Position numbers and translations under genes: made by a program. A DNA stretch of 64,000 nt from Capsaspora owczarzaki ATCC 30864 (Eukaryota; Opisthokonta; Filasterea): contig NW_011887306.1 of the NCBI RefSeq assembly GCF_000151315.2, forward strand, positions 536,072 through 600,071, in the 5' to 3' direction. Positions 1-9,493 of this stretch are shown here, piece by piece. Positions within the stretch are counted from its first letter, which is position 1. Each line of letters opens with the position of its first letter. The notes beneath the pieces were generated by a model. The model was given only the letters and a program-made list of their open reading frames with translations, did no database searches and had not been told where the DNA came from.

Positions 1-81
1 TGGTTTTTTTTTTGCTACTCTTGTTCACTAGTAGAGCATGCCGTGGGTCTGGCTTGCATGTACGATTCAGTGATTCACTCG

Positions 82-341
82 TGTTTACTTGTCAGGCGTG
101 TTCTGTGCAACAACTTTGCCCCAAACTTTTCCACCAAGCACAAAATCAATGCTCAACCCCGCATACAGCCGCGGTCCTCTCGTAGAACAGCTAGCGGTAT
201 CCCAAATACATCAACAGCAACACGCTTTCGCTCGAAAAAGTCCATTAGATCCACGGCTGGTGTTGTTATTGTGACTTGTTCAAATCTGAGCAGGGTTGGT
301 TTCTTTTTGAGTGCGCGCGCTGCTTCCGCTCCAGCAGTCAT
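82..341 (-). CDS. Unresolved exon(s) of an unknown gene at the window edge
   Basis: I do not recognise this. On the minus strand one frame is open from 341 to 153 and reads like protein (for example QVTITTPAVDLMDFF and RVAVDVFGIPLAVL). A second minus frame continues to a TAA near 82 with RLYAGLSIDFVLGGKVWGKV. The two frames overlap near 160-200 and I see no clear splice pair linking them, so this may be two exons with a hidden junction, a frame error, or chance. A CAG acceptor-like site sits just upstream of 341. The plus-strand frames over the same bases are poorer in composition. Confidence 0.25.
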
Positions 342-535
342 TGAGAATACCTGACGCTATTTTGCTCTTCGACTTGATATATCATAATATATTATCCAAT
401 GGATGCCTTAGATCTAGTCTAGAATGGGGAGCGAAAGTCAGTCTTCGTTCTGTCTTGCAAGTGAGTTGCGTTTGCTTTTGATTCCTGGTCTGCAGGCTTT
501 CCTTTCCTTTGGGGGCCGTGTCGGCCCGCCTTCAA

Positions 536-731
536 TGTCTCCATATCAAAACGCACACTCTGAGCAACCAACCCAGCGCGAGTCCGAAGCGCAGCGGCGC
601 AAGTGAGCGCCATTCCAATGGAGCGCCATTGCAAAAGAGATCTCGAAACCCGTCTGTTTGAGGTCATCAAACGCCTCCCCATTGAACAGATACAACGTCT
701 CGTTCCGCGGCTCATTCGGTTGAGTCGCTGA
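536..731 (+). CDS. Possible very small protein upstream of SEM1
   Basis: Tentative. An ATG at 536 opens a short frame ending in EAQRRK at about 604. A GTGAGC donor and an AAAAG acceptor about 35 bases later would join it in frame to a second block containing LETRLFEVIKRLP and IQRLVPRLIRLSR, ending at a TGA near 731. The product would be about 53 residues, basic and helical-looking, with no family I recognise. The intron would be one of the shortest in the window. The alternative is that these blocks are SEM1 5' leader sequence without coding function. Confidence 0.25.
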
Positions 732-892
732 TGCATTGCTCGGCTGCTCTCACTGGAGTCCCCCCTTTGTCTTTGGAGGCTCATGATGAAGAGGGGAAAC
801 GCTGCGTTTCAATGCACAGCTGTCCAACTAACGATTCCTCTCTCTCTTCCTCGTTTGTTCGCAGAGTTATTCAACAACAAGCACAAAACGAA

Positions 893-1416
893 ATGTCGTC
901 TGCTGCTACTGCTTCAAAGGACGCCAAACAGGAGCCCGCGACCGCGAACGTCGACTTGCTCGAAGAGGACGACGAGTTTGAAGAGTTCCCTCAAGAAGGT
1001 ACTGTGGTTGGTGTTTGCAAACGACTCTTGCTGCACACAGCGAGACTTGATACAAAGTCTTTGCAGCAGGGAACAGGCGTGGATGTGACTCAGAACTCTG
1101 AACTTCATGCTTACCAAAATTGTTCTCGCTCCTTTTTTGCTTCTTCTCAGAGTGGAACGGCTCGGCAGAGGACAAGACCGACCAACAACTTTGGGAGGAC
1201 AACTGGGACGATGATGCAGCAGAGGACGATTTTGCAAAGCAACTCCGGTATGGCGCAAAGCATTCAACACAGATGCAAAGTTGCAATAACAGTCTGTTGT
1301 TTTTTGCCCATCGCATGCTCATTCTCTGATTGCTGCTTTTTTTTCTTTTCTTTTCGCTTGCTTTCTTGCCTTTTCCCAGAGCTGAGCTTTCACAATCAAC
1401 GGCCATGGCGCAATAA
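893..1416 (+). CDS. SEM1: SEM1/DSS1, 26S proteasome lid subunit
   Basis: Small acidic protein of the SEM1/DSS1 family, which binds the 19S proteasome lid and also the BRCA2 and TREX-2 complexes. Three exons are read as 893-998, 1151-1247 and 1380-1416, joined at consensus GT-AG introns in matching phase. The product is about 79 residues. The diagnostic acidic blocks are LLEEDDEFEEFP in exon 1 and LWEDNWDDDAAEDDFAKQLR across exon 2, with a short Ala/Ser/Gln tail. Length matches the family, whose members are usually 70-90 residues. A CAG near 861-863 may end a 5' UTR intron. Identification is secure from the two tryptophan/acidic motifs. Confidence 0.93.
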
Positions 1417-1723
1417 CTGAAGCGCGAAGCTGTTTCTTGTTCGACTTGTTGTTTTGTTTGATTTGCGCGGTGTTTGTGTTTGCCAACCATTCCTGTTTTA
1501 CTGCACATGTGAATGATATTGCCTTCCTCTTGCTATCTTGCTGGCCCAACGTATCACTAGAAACCAGAGTTCTCGTTCAAAATGCTCAAACCCCTCAATT
1601 GTTCATTGACTGCCTTTTTTTTTGTTTTTGTTATTTTCTTGCTGTTTTTTCCCCCCATCAATCTCCATGAATCCAGTTTACATCCAGTCCTGAATATTGC
1701 GATTTTTTTTGCTCCAGTTTCCA

Positions 1724-2307
1724 ATGCCTCGTCTGCCCCGTTTGCCGCGGCTGTTTGTATGGGATCGGCTCCAGCAGCTCCCGGTAAAGCAACCTCCCCA
1801 ATCCCGCCCTCACGCGCCCTCGTCCCATCTCACCCTTGGTCTCTGGATTTGCGTTGTTCGATTGATGATTTCAGAAGTGGATTCAGTACCCGGGCGCCAT
1901 CGTGGGCACCGTGCTCTTCTTCCGGCTCTTCCAGCAGGTACCTGAGTTTTGTTCGACTGCTTCGACCATTCCCTCTCCTTCGACTGACTGTATTTGCATA
2001 ACTTGTCACGCGATGGCAATGATGACAGATCGACGAGGAGCGACAGGCAAAGCGCATCGAGGAGGAAGTCGTCGCCCGCCAGGAAGCCAACGCACGACGC
2101 CCGCCGCTGACGCGCGAGCGATGGGACTACCTGCAGTCGCTTCCGAGACACTTGGTCAATGAACCACTGTTCCCTGATCCAGTCACGCTGCAGACGGTCG
2201 CAATGTTCCTGCGTCGTGCCATGCATGAAACGGAGCGTGCTGTGCTTGGACGGCCGCTCGATCGCTCAGAGCTGGCATCACCACCGCCGGCATCCCGTTC
2301 CGAGTAG
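1724..2307 (+). CDS. Small single-pass membrane protein, unknown family
   Basis: I do not recognise the family. Three exons are read: 1724-1783, an exon ending at 1937, and 2029-2307. The second exon can start at 1875 or 1887; both acceptors keep the frame and differ by four residues (KWIQ). The product is about 130 residues. It has a basic N terminus (MPRLPRLPRLF), one hydrophobic segment (YPGAIVGTVLFFRLF), then a charged helix (IDEERQAKRIEEEVVARQEA) and a soluble tail with RERWDYLQSLPRHLVNEPLF. The layout resembles small mitochondrial or ER membrane proteins, but that is only inference. The tandem NAG acceptor could give two isoforms. Confidence 0.6.
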
Positions 2308-2834
2308 TGCGAGCACACCATACGCTCTCTTGGTGTGGTGTAAGTATTGGCTTTTTTTCCTCCGAAGTGGGATCATCTCAGGGCCCGCCGTCCGCGAGAT
2401 CAAAGTCGGCCAAACTCATCACATTCTCAGCGATCTCTTTCGAAGGCAACAATTCCTGCTGCAGCTCAACGTCGGCCTCCCAAATCCAAGTCTCGTCGTT
2501 CACGACAGCCTTCGAAAAAAACTACGCGTGCTGGCTTGGGAACTTTTGCCGTTTTCTTGCAGCTTGCTGTTGTTGTTGCTGCAATCTCTAAGTTAATGCA
2601 TTATTTATTTCGAATCTTCTGCTCCCAAGCCAAGCAACCTGCCATGTAGCAGGCAACTGATCTTGTATTCAACGATCACAGCAACAGACAGCAAAACCTT
2701 GGATAGGCTTGCACGAACATGATGCTTCTTCGAAAACTATGGAGATGGACTAATAGAAGAATGACGGAGCAGAATCAACATGCAGCACTCGAACTCAGAA
2801 CTGAAACATCAACTTGGAGGACGTCCGCCTGTCA
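2308..2834 (+). other. Intergenic stretch, open on both strands, gene content unclear
   Basis: This lies between the small membrane-protein gene and the kinase stop codon. A GTAAGT donor-like site near 2340 and a CAG acceptor at about 2379 bracket a possible 39-base intron on the plus strand. After it one plus frame reads REIKVGQTHHILSDLF and LRKKLRVLAWELLP. The minus strand over the same bases is also open with an acidic block (VNDETWIWEADVELQQELLP) after a T-rich tract ending in AG. I cannot decide between them, so no gene is called. Confidence 0.3.
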
Positions 2835-4370
2835 TCAAGGATCCAATGCAACAACGAGGGTGCCAAACGACGGGCGCTCGTTCGCTTCTTCGTCAAGACA
2901 CTCGAGAGCCAGAGCAACAAGATTGCCGACGCTCTCCCGCTCTGCTTCGGTGGCTGTGAGCGCCGAGTCCAGCATGCCAAGTGCGTTCTGGCTTTTCGCA
3001 GCATTTCGCGCATCTTTTTTCAGCCGAGCGCCGGGTTTGGTGGCAGTCACCAATTCAAGCAGAATCATGCCGAAGGCGTAGACATCCGTCTTGATGGTCA
3101 TGCGCCCTTCCTCTAAGAACTCCGGACACATGTAAGGAGCTGTGCCTTGCATGCTATGCGTACGAAGGTAGCTTTGCTCATCGAGGTGTTTGGCAGCGCG
3201 GACAAGACCAAAGTCCGACACTTTTGCATTGAAATGCTCGTCCAGGAGAACGTTGTCCGTCTTGAGGTCCAGATGGAACAGTGCATGGTCAGGGAAGGCT
3301 GTTTGAACGTAGTGCATGCCGCGGGCAACATCAGCCGCAATGCGATGGCGCTGAGACCAGGTCAGCGGAGGGGTGTTGTGCTTCCGATTCAGGCGATCGC
3401 GAACAGAGCCGTTGGGCATGAATTCGTAAACAAGGCATCGCTCGTCGCCTTCTTCTGCATAGGACAGAATGGCAATAATGTTGGCGTGACGGAATTTCGA
3501 CAAAGAATCCAGTTCCGACTTGAATTCGACCGTGCCCTGCTTGGATTCAGCCGACAGCTTTTTGATAGCCACACGACGGCCAGACAAACTGGCGCCGTAC
3601 ACGCGACCAAACGCTCCTGCGCCAAGCAGAGAGTCAGAGGCGAAATTGTTTGTGGCGGCGACAAGAGTTGCAAGAGGCACTTGCGGGATGGGTTCGTCAA
3701 ATTTGGATGTGAATCCAATGTCTGGTTGTTCAAGTACGTCGATCTGATCAAGAGCTGACTGCAAATCGGAGCGAAGTTGTTGTAGCTCTTGATCTTTGGT
3801 CGCAAGCTCCTGGTCTTTGGTAGTAAGCTCTTGAATTTTGGCAGCGAGCTCCTGGTCTTTCAAAGCGAGCTCCTGATTTTTGGAAGCAACCTCCTGGTCT
3901 TTGGTAGCAAGCTCTTGATTTTTGGAAGCAACCTCCTGGTCTTTGGCAGCAAGCTCTTGATTTTTGGCAGCGAGCTCCTTGTCTTTGATAGCAAGCTCCG
4001 ATTCTTTGGCATCGAGCTCTTGAACTCTGGCAGCGAGCTCCCATTCTTTGGTTGCAAGCGCCTGGTCTTTGGCATCGAGCTCCTGGTCTTTGGTAGCAAG
4101 TTCCTGGTCTTTGGTAGCAAGCTCTTGATTTTTGGCAGCGAGCTCCTGGTCTTTGGTAGCAAGTTCCTGGTCTTTCAAAGCGAGCTCTTGGTCTTTCAAA
4201 GCGAGCTCCTCGTCTTTGGCAGAGAGCCTGTCGTCTTTGGCAGCGAGCTCGAAGCGCAAGTATTGCATCTCGGATTCACGAGCGATCGCTGCTGCACGAG
4301 CTGCAATCTGAGCCAATTCGGCAGGCGATATATCATACTGGTCGGCAAGGCTACCGAAACGCAATTTCAT
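2835..4370 (-). CDS. Coiled-coil Pelle/IRAK/RLK-like protein kinase
   Basis: Single-exon protein of 511 residues. Residues 42-195 are 22 consecutive heptads of the form LAxKDQE, so a long parallel coiled coil is expected. Residues about 245-511 form a kinase domain: glycine loop GAGAFGRVYG, VAIK lysine Lys270, catalytic loop HLDLKTDN with Asp368 (HLD in place of HRD), DFG at 386-388, then APYMCPE. The NNFASDSLLG entry and FGLVR resemble plant RLK and animal Pelle/IRAK kinases of the TKL group. All core catalytic residues are visible, so it is probably active. There is no signal peptide or membrane segment, so it is likely cytosolic and oligomerised by the coil. An LRR-coding relic lies immediately upstream on the same strand, so an LRR-kinase ancestor is possible. 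Confidence 0.88.
   Translation of the reverse strand: MKLRFGSLADQYDISPAELAQIAARAAAIARESEMQYLRFELAAKDDRLSAKDEELALKDQELALKDQELATKDQELAAKNQELATKDQELATKDQELDAKDQALATKEWELAARVQELDAKESELAIKDKELAAKNQELAAKDQEVASKNQELATKDQEVASKNQELALKDQELAAKIQELTTKDQELATKDQELQQLRSDLQSALDQIDVLEQPDIGFTSKFDEPIPQVPLATLVAATNNFASDSLLGAGAFGRVYGASLSGRRVAIKKLSAESKQGTVEFKSELDSLSKFRHANIIAILSYAEEGDERCLVYEFMPNGSVRDRLNRKHNTPPLTWSQRHRIAADVARGMHYVQTAFPDHALFHLDLKTDNVLLDEHFNAKVSDFGLVRAAKHLDEQSYLRTHSMQGTAPYMCPEFLEEGRMTIKTDVYAFGMILLELVTATKPGARLKKDARNAAKSQNALGMLDSALTATEAERESVGNLVALALECLDEEANERPSFGTLVVALDP
3772..4245 (-). repeat. 21-base tandem repeat encoding coiled-coil heptads
   Basis: About 22 imperfect copies of a 21-base unit lie inside the kinase gene, each coding one heptad close to LATKDQE. 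On the plus strand the unit looks like tctttggtagcaagctcctg with small variants. Because the unit is a multiple of three and exactly one heptad, copy-number change would lengthen or shorten the coil without shifting frame. Confidence 0.9.
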
Positions 4371-4429
4371 GAAAGCAAGTGAATGGCTCGTTGTTTGAAT
4401 TTTGCTTCATGCAAGACTCCAATCAACGT

Positions 4430-5130
4430 GCGGAATCTTACTACAGAGTACAAATGGTATTTCCTGTTTGGTTGAGCGCAGTGATTCCAGCGCTTGTCAA
4501 GAGGTTTTTGTCAATACTGTTGTTATTGTTGTGTCATATTGTGGTGTGAGTCTAACAATCGTTAGAAACATGTTCAAGCAATCGATACTTACTAAAGGTG
4601 AGTCAGCCTCCTGTTCACTCTGAGTGCCTCAGCAATCCCTTGCGCTCCAACATCGCCAATGTGATTCTCACTCAGGCTGTGCATCCCATCCATCACGAGT
4701 GAGCACTCCGAACGCCCTTTGCTGGATCGCCCCACTCACATGCATCAGTAACTACGAGATGACCTACCACAGCCAAGTCAGCGCCCAGTTCACTTTGAGT
4801 GCCTCAGCAAGAGCATGAGCGCCAGCATCGCCAATCTCATTCCGGTTCAGACTGCCCATTCCCCCATCCTGCAGTGAGCACTCCAAGCACGCTTTGCTGA
4901 ATCAACCGCTCGCACGCATCAGGGGGAGAAGTGAGCTGTCTTACTGGAGCATCGTCAGCGTCGTGTTCACCCTGAGGGCCTCAGCAATCACCTGCGTATC
5001 TGCATCGCCAATAAAGCTCCCATCCAGACTGGCGTCCATCTCGTCAATACACGCGCGCGTCGTCACTGCTGTTCCAACAAACTGGGCACTTGGCCATGTC
5101 TTACCTGAGCGCCCCACTCTTATTCTTGAC
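4430..5130 (-). pseudogene. Decayed array of ribonuclease-inhibitor-type LRR exons
   Basis: Three copies of an approximately 175-base unit lie on the minus strand, with the coding cores beginning near 5035, 4865 and 4690. Each encodes one RI/NLR-type leucine-rich repeat (for example IGDADTQVIAEALRVNTTL and IGDAGAHALAEALKVN). A fainter fourth piece (LTSAGITALNQ) lies near 4440-4520. Intervening sequence is conserved between units, including GTAAGA-type donors, so each unit is an exon plus its intron. Splice phases between units do not agree and stops follow the cores, so I read this as a broken fragment of an LRR gene. A living gene with unusual splicing is less likely. The kinase gene starts just downstream on the same strand. 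Confidence 0.6.
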
Positions 5131-5382
5131 TTTGTAATACAGCTCGTGCTGTCTCTCGTTCATTTTTCTTCAGATTCGAGCTTGTTGTTGAACACAGCCA
5201 AACAACAAAAAAGGGGACTGTTTCCGTTTTCACAGACTCACTCAATCTCAGAGCAGCCACATTTGTTTTTTTTTTTTGTCCGCTTTGGCACTTTTCAGGT
5301 CCGTGCTCGGCATTCATGCTCATAGTCGGTGAACAAAACGGAGCGGGAGCCACGAAGCACCCGTTTATTTGGGAGTTGTTTG

Positions 5383-5540
5383 TCAAGCGCGAAGTTGACC
5401 ACGATCAACTCGCAATGTCTCACAGATCAGTTGCCGAACAAACTGCCGACCCTTGCGTACAACGTCGGTGAAGTTGCAGCACACCGTCGTTGCCCATTCG
5501 TGCGCTTCTTCGTAGATCTGAAACTCGGATTTGGCAAGTT
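5383..5540 (-). CDS. Possible terminal exon of an unknown minus-strand gene
   Basis: Tentative. After a TTTCAG acceptor near 5541 a minus frame reads YEEAHEWATTVCCNFTDVV and GRQFVRQLICETLRVDRG and stops at 5383. An AATAAA lies a few bases downstream on the minus strand (5364-5369). I do not recognise the sequence. Upstream exons would have to lie opposite the laminin-G/patatin gene, and I could not place them. Confidence 0.3.
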
Positions 5541-5626
5541 GCAACTTCCACTCTTTTTTCTTTTCTTTTGTTTTTTTTTTTCTGCTTTTTTGCCTTTGGT
5601 TTGTTTCTTGTTTTGTTCCGACTGCA

Positions 5627-8600
5627 ATGGCGACTTCTGCTCGGCTGCTGATGCTGCAGCTTTCGCTTGTGGTGCTTGTGTTCACCGGTGCATTTGGTAA
5701 GTCGTGATCGGGTGCAGTGCGCTGGTCCTCGCGCTGTTGCGATGAAGTGACCAATTAATGAAATCCACCCACACCCCCGCACCCACACACACACACACGC
5801 ACCCAGCCATTCACACGCACCCATCCACACACTCACATACACGCACCCACACACACACACACACACTGTTGTTGTGCGATGGGATTGGGCGCGTCGTCGG
5901 CTTGCTTTGTGTTGAGCGAACCTACTTATTTTTTTATTTTTTTTATTTTTTCATATTTTGTTTTTCGCACTCCACCGTCCCCCGATCGCCCGCCTTTTGT
6001 GTGTCCTTGGCATGATCACCCATGCCCTTCGTGTTGACCGGCGTGCCCCCGCGTGCCTGGTGTCTGCAATCGCACGCGCAGTTGTTGACCATTGGGAGCA
6101 ACAGATCTTGACTTGACAACCGCAAGAAAAGAGAGAAAAAAGCGAGCCCATGACAACACAAAACACCAAAGCAACACAAAAACACATTGAGCAAGAGAGA
6201 GAGAGCCCATGACAACACACAAAACACCTGAGTGTTTGTAGATCAGTAACACGCACCTCAAGCAACAAGCACAAGCGCATCCACCAACACAAACACACTG
6301 CTCTCTCATCACACACAACTAACATCTCTATGACTCCACTTTCTCTCCTCCCCCCTCCTCCCCTCCACCTCTCAGTTGCTGCCGACACAGGATCGTTCAA
6401 CGGAGGAGGGTACTATGCTACCTTCCCCACGCTCGTCTTGCCTGATGCGCCCACACCCATCCGCCTGGATTTCAAGACAGCATCTGCGGTTGGCTTGCTG
6501 ATGTACACGGGCGGACTGGCAGGTATCGATTTCCTCTCCCTGGAGCTCCAAGACGCGAACGTTGTCTTCCGCTGGAACTGCGGCTCTGGTGCTGGCCAGC
6601 TGATCGTTTCTGGCCCCTTCAACGATAACCAGTGGCACACCATTGATGCATCCATTCATTTCCGTGACGCGTCGCTGACGGTCGATACCCGGCCGACAGT
6701 GTCTGGCAGCAGCCCTGGCGCCCTTCTCTCGGTAAACGCTACAGGCCCGCTCTGCGTGGGTGGCATCCCAGACGATGTCACACTGCAGGCAGGTTCTACC
6801 ACAGCGACCTTGTTTAATGGTTGCCTTCGCAACGCGAGGGTTGGCAGCAAGGGCCTTCTCAACTTTGCGTCCGCCGTCACAGTCAACCTGGCGGATGCAG
6901 ACATGTGCACCCAGCATTCAAACTACCTGGCCAAGTTCGAAACGGGTTCGTTTGTCGAGTTGCCCAAGCTGGAAATTGCTCACACAAGCGTGTTTGAGCT
7001 CGAGTTCCGCACAAACAACGGCTCGGGTCTGCTCCTTTACCAGCCCGGCTTGAACGGTGTCGATTTCGTCTCACTCGAGCTCATCAATGGTCGAGTGTCC
7101 TTCCAGTGGAACTGCGGATCAGGCAAGGGCACCGTAGTTTCATCCAGCATCAACAACCTCAAAAACAAGATCTGGCACCGCGTTGTCGCCACTCTGTCCG
7201 GAACAGAAGGCGAGTTGAAGATTGACAACATCTTCACCAGCACTGGCTCATCGCCTGGCGAGGCCACTGGTTTGACGACAACCCGTTTTGCCTACATTGG
7301 CGGCCTTCCTTGGGACGTGGTTCCGCACCCTGATAGCATTAGCACGTCCGCGTTCCGAGGCTGCATCCGCAACGTTGTCCTGCCCGGCGTTCGCGGTGTT
7401 GTTGACTTTGAGCAACTCGCAGTGTCCTCAGCCGTCGCTGGCTATGTCTGCAAGTCGACTTGCGCGATCTTTGACAAGAACTCTTTCGTGGCGTTCCCCG
7501 GAGCCCGCGTTGATGCAGATGGCTCGTCACTGCGCATGACTGTGTCGACACGCCGTGACAAGGCTTTGCTGGCCTTCCAGGCCGGAGACGACGATAGTGA
7601 TTGGATTGCCGTTGCTATCGATGATGGCTACGTCTTTGCTGCATACCACCGTGCTGAGGTGGAGCCCATGGCAACTGTCCGATCCAGCAACACTGTGAAT
7701 GATGGACTCCCCCACCATGTGTCGGTCTCGTGGCACAATGACCTTGTTGTTTTGGTGGTTGACTCGAGCGTTGGCAATGCCACTGTGGCCAGCGACACGC
7801 TGCCTCCATTTGCGCCTCAGGGCTCTCTTCTGTTGGGTGGAGTGCCAAACCACTACGAGATTCCAGACTCTTTGACCGAGCTGGCGCCGTCCCTCACATT
7901 CGAAGGCTCCATCTCTGAAGTTGCACTGACGGGTTTCGCCGCAGACCGCGATTTTGTGACTGACGCGACAGTTCGTGTTCTTGCTGCTGATTCCTGTTCA
8001 GAAACGCCGCGTCCCCCGATTAGCTTTGCGTTTGCTGGTTCGGCATTCCTGTTCCATTACTACATTGGAGCCATGGAACGGCTCTTGGAGCTGCGCCTCG
8101 TTGACCGCTCATCAACTCTGTTTGGAGGCATCAGCGGCGGTGCAATCATTTCGACAGCAACATGCTCCGGAGTGTCACTTGACGAGCTCAAAGTTGGCTT
8201 TGCCGAGATGTACGCCGGCTGCCACGCGAATATCGAGTCTTGCACAGGCACGCTGAGTCCGTTGGCCAAACGCAAGTTTTACGACCAAATGTTTGACCAA
8301 GCGGCCTACGAGAAATGCGGCAAGGGTCGTGTCCGTGTCGGCTACACGCTGCTAAACAAGCTCAGCACTGGCTTTGATGATGCCAAGCCCGCTGTGGCAT
8401 TCTCGTTTGTGAGTGCGGCAGATCTTGTAGAGGCGCTTCTTGCCAGCTCGTACCTCAGCTGCTTTGTCGCCCCATGGGTGTACACCACCTTCCGTGGGCA
8501 ACCAGCCATTGACGGTGGTTACAAGGCGGATTATAACCAAATCTGCCATCCAGGCACCACCTGCATCAAGATTTCTGCTTATGTTGTTGGTACGAATGTC

Positions 8601-8948
8601 ACGGAAGGCCGCCCGGACCCTTCCTGGGCGTGCATCCAACGCTACCAGACGACTGGTGCCTTGCACAACTGGCCGCGCTTAAACTCTCCCGAGTGGACGC
8701 TGCCCACCGACTGCGAGTACGACTACGAGGTGTTCCACACACCGACTCGGCCTGACATTCATCCCGGCAAGCGCACGCAAGTTCCATACTCCCAAGAACA
8801 GTGGCAGACACTGTCGATCTGCATGGGTGCTGAGGAAGACCAAACGGCTGAACTGCAGCTTGGCCGTGATGATGTCGATGCGTGGTACGAGCAGTCCTAC
8901 CTGACGTACTCTGGCGCGTACTGGGAGCTCGGCACCTTGGAGCTGTGA
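5627..8948 (+). CDS. Secreted laminin-G x3 / patatin-like phospholipase fusion
   Basis: Two exons, 5627-5696 and 6376-8948, give about 880 residues. Residues 1-23 are a signal peptide (MATSARLLMLQLSLVVLVF). Three laminin-G-like sandwiches follow at about 30-200, 205-385 and 388-562; the first two share the phrases FLSLEL/FVSLEL and WNCGSG and end in GCLRN/GCIRN. The C-terminal 310 residues are patatin-like: FAFAGSAFLFHYYIG is the glycine-rich oxyanion region, GISGG carries the nucleophile Ser610, and DGG carries Asp736 of the Ser-Asp dyad. Known patatins hydrolyse acyl lipids, and laminin-G domains bind glycans, matrix or lipids. I infer a secreted, surface-targeted lipase. No membrane anchor follows. 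AATAAA at 9070-9075 suits its 3' end. Confidence 0.88.
5697..6375 (+). other. Intron of the laminin-G/patatin gene with a CA microsatellite
   Basis: A 679-base intron starting GTAAGT and ending CTCTCAG. It holds a long CA-rich tract at about 5762-5868 and T-rich runs near 5930-5960. I see no coding signal in it. Confidence 0.75.
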
Positions 8949-9069
8949 GCGCGACTAACACCTGCTGCTTGTCAGTGCATGACTTTGCTCGTTTGTTTTT
9001 TTGGTGTGTGTGTGTCACGGCATGCCATTCAGTGTTGCAATTACGACTTGCCTTTCACTTGATTCTTTT

Positions 9070-9075
9070 AATAAA
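9070..9075 (+). promoter_or_regulatory. Polyadenylation signal of the laminin-G/patatin gene
   Basis: AATAAA 122 bases after the stop codon, followed by an A/C-rich stretch. The sequence from here to the AGTRAP-like start at 9494 has no coding signal and becomes strongly pyrimidine-rich after 9370. Confidence 0.6.
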
Positions 9076-9493
9076 GCTTCATACGGCACACAAACCATGA
9101 AGTAATGCGTACATGTTGCACAAACATCAAAGAGAACACAACAACAATCCAACAACACAAACAAAAAAGGACTTGTTACGAACTGGGCTCATCCCTTCAT
9201 TCGTCACTATATTCTTTATTAGTGTCCACGAATTCGAACAAAAGTGAAAACAAGTAGCAGATGAGCTACAGTAGTGTACTTGTCATCCTTTTTGGATGAT
9301 AGTCGTGCATTGGGACTGTTTTTGTTTCGAGCGGAGGGATCCTTGTTTTCTCAGCCTTGTTTGTTGATTCAGTCCCTATGCCCCTCCCATCTCCATCTCT
9401 TCCTCCCACCCTCCCCCCCCCCATTATTCGCCGCAGTTTTGCATTATTCATTCCCTTCATCTCCAGTCCAATTTCTGTGTTTCAACTCCTCCA

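Noticed and set aside
419-784. 121-codon minus-strand frame opposite the SEM1 leader
   Set aside because: Composition is Arg/Ser-rich without structure, and it mirrors a plus-strand frame that reads more like protein.
5770-5870. CA-rich tract considered as a CRISPR-like or regulatory repeat
   Set aside because: Simple dinucleotide microsatellite with no spacer structure; lies in an intron.
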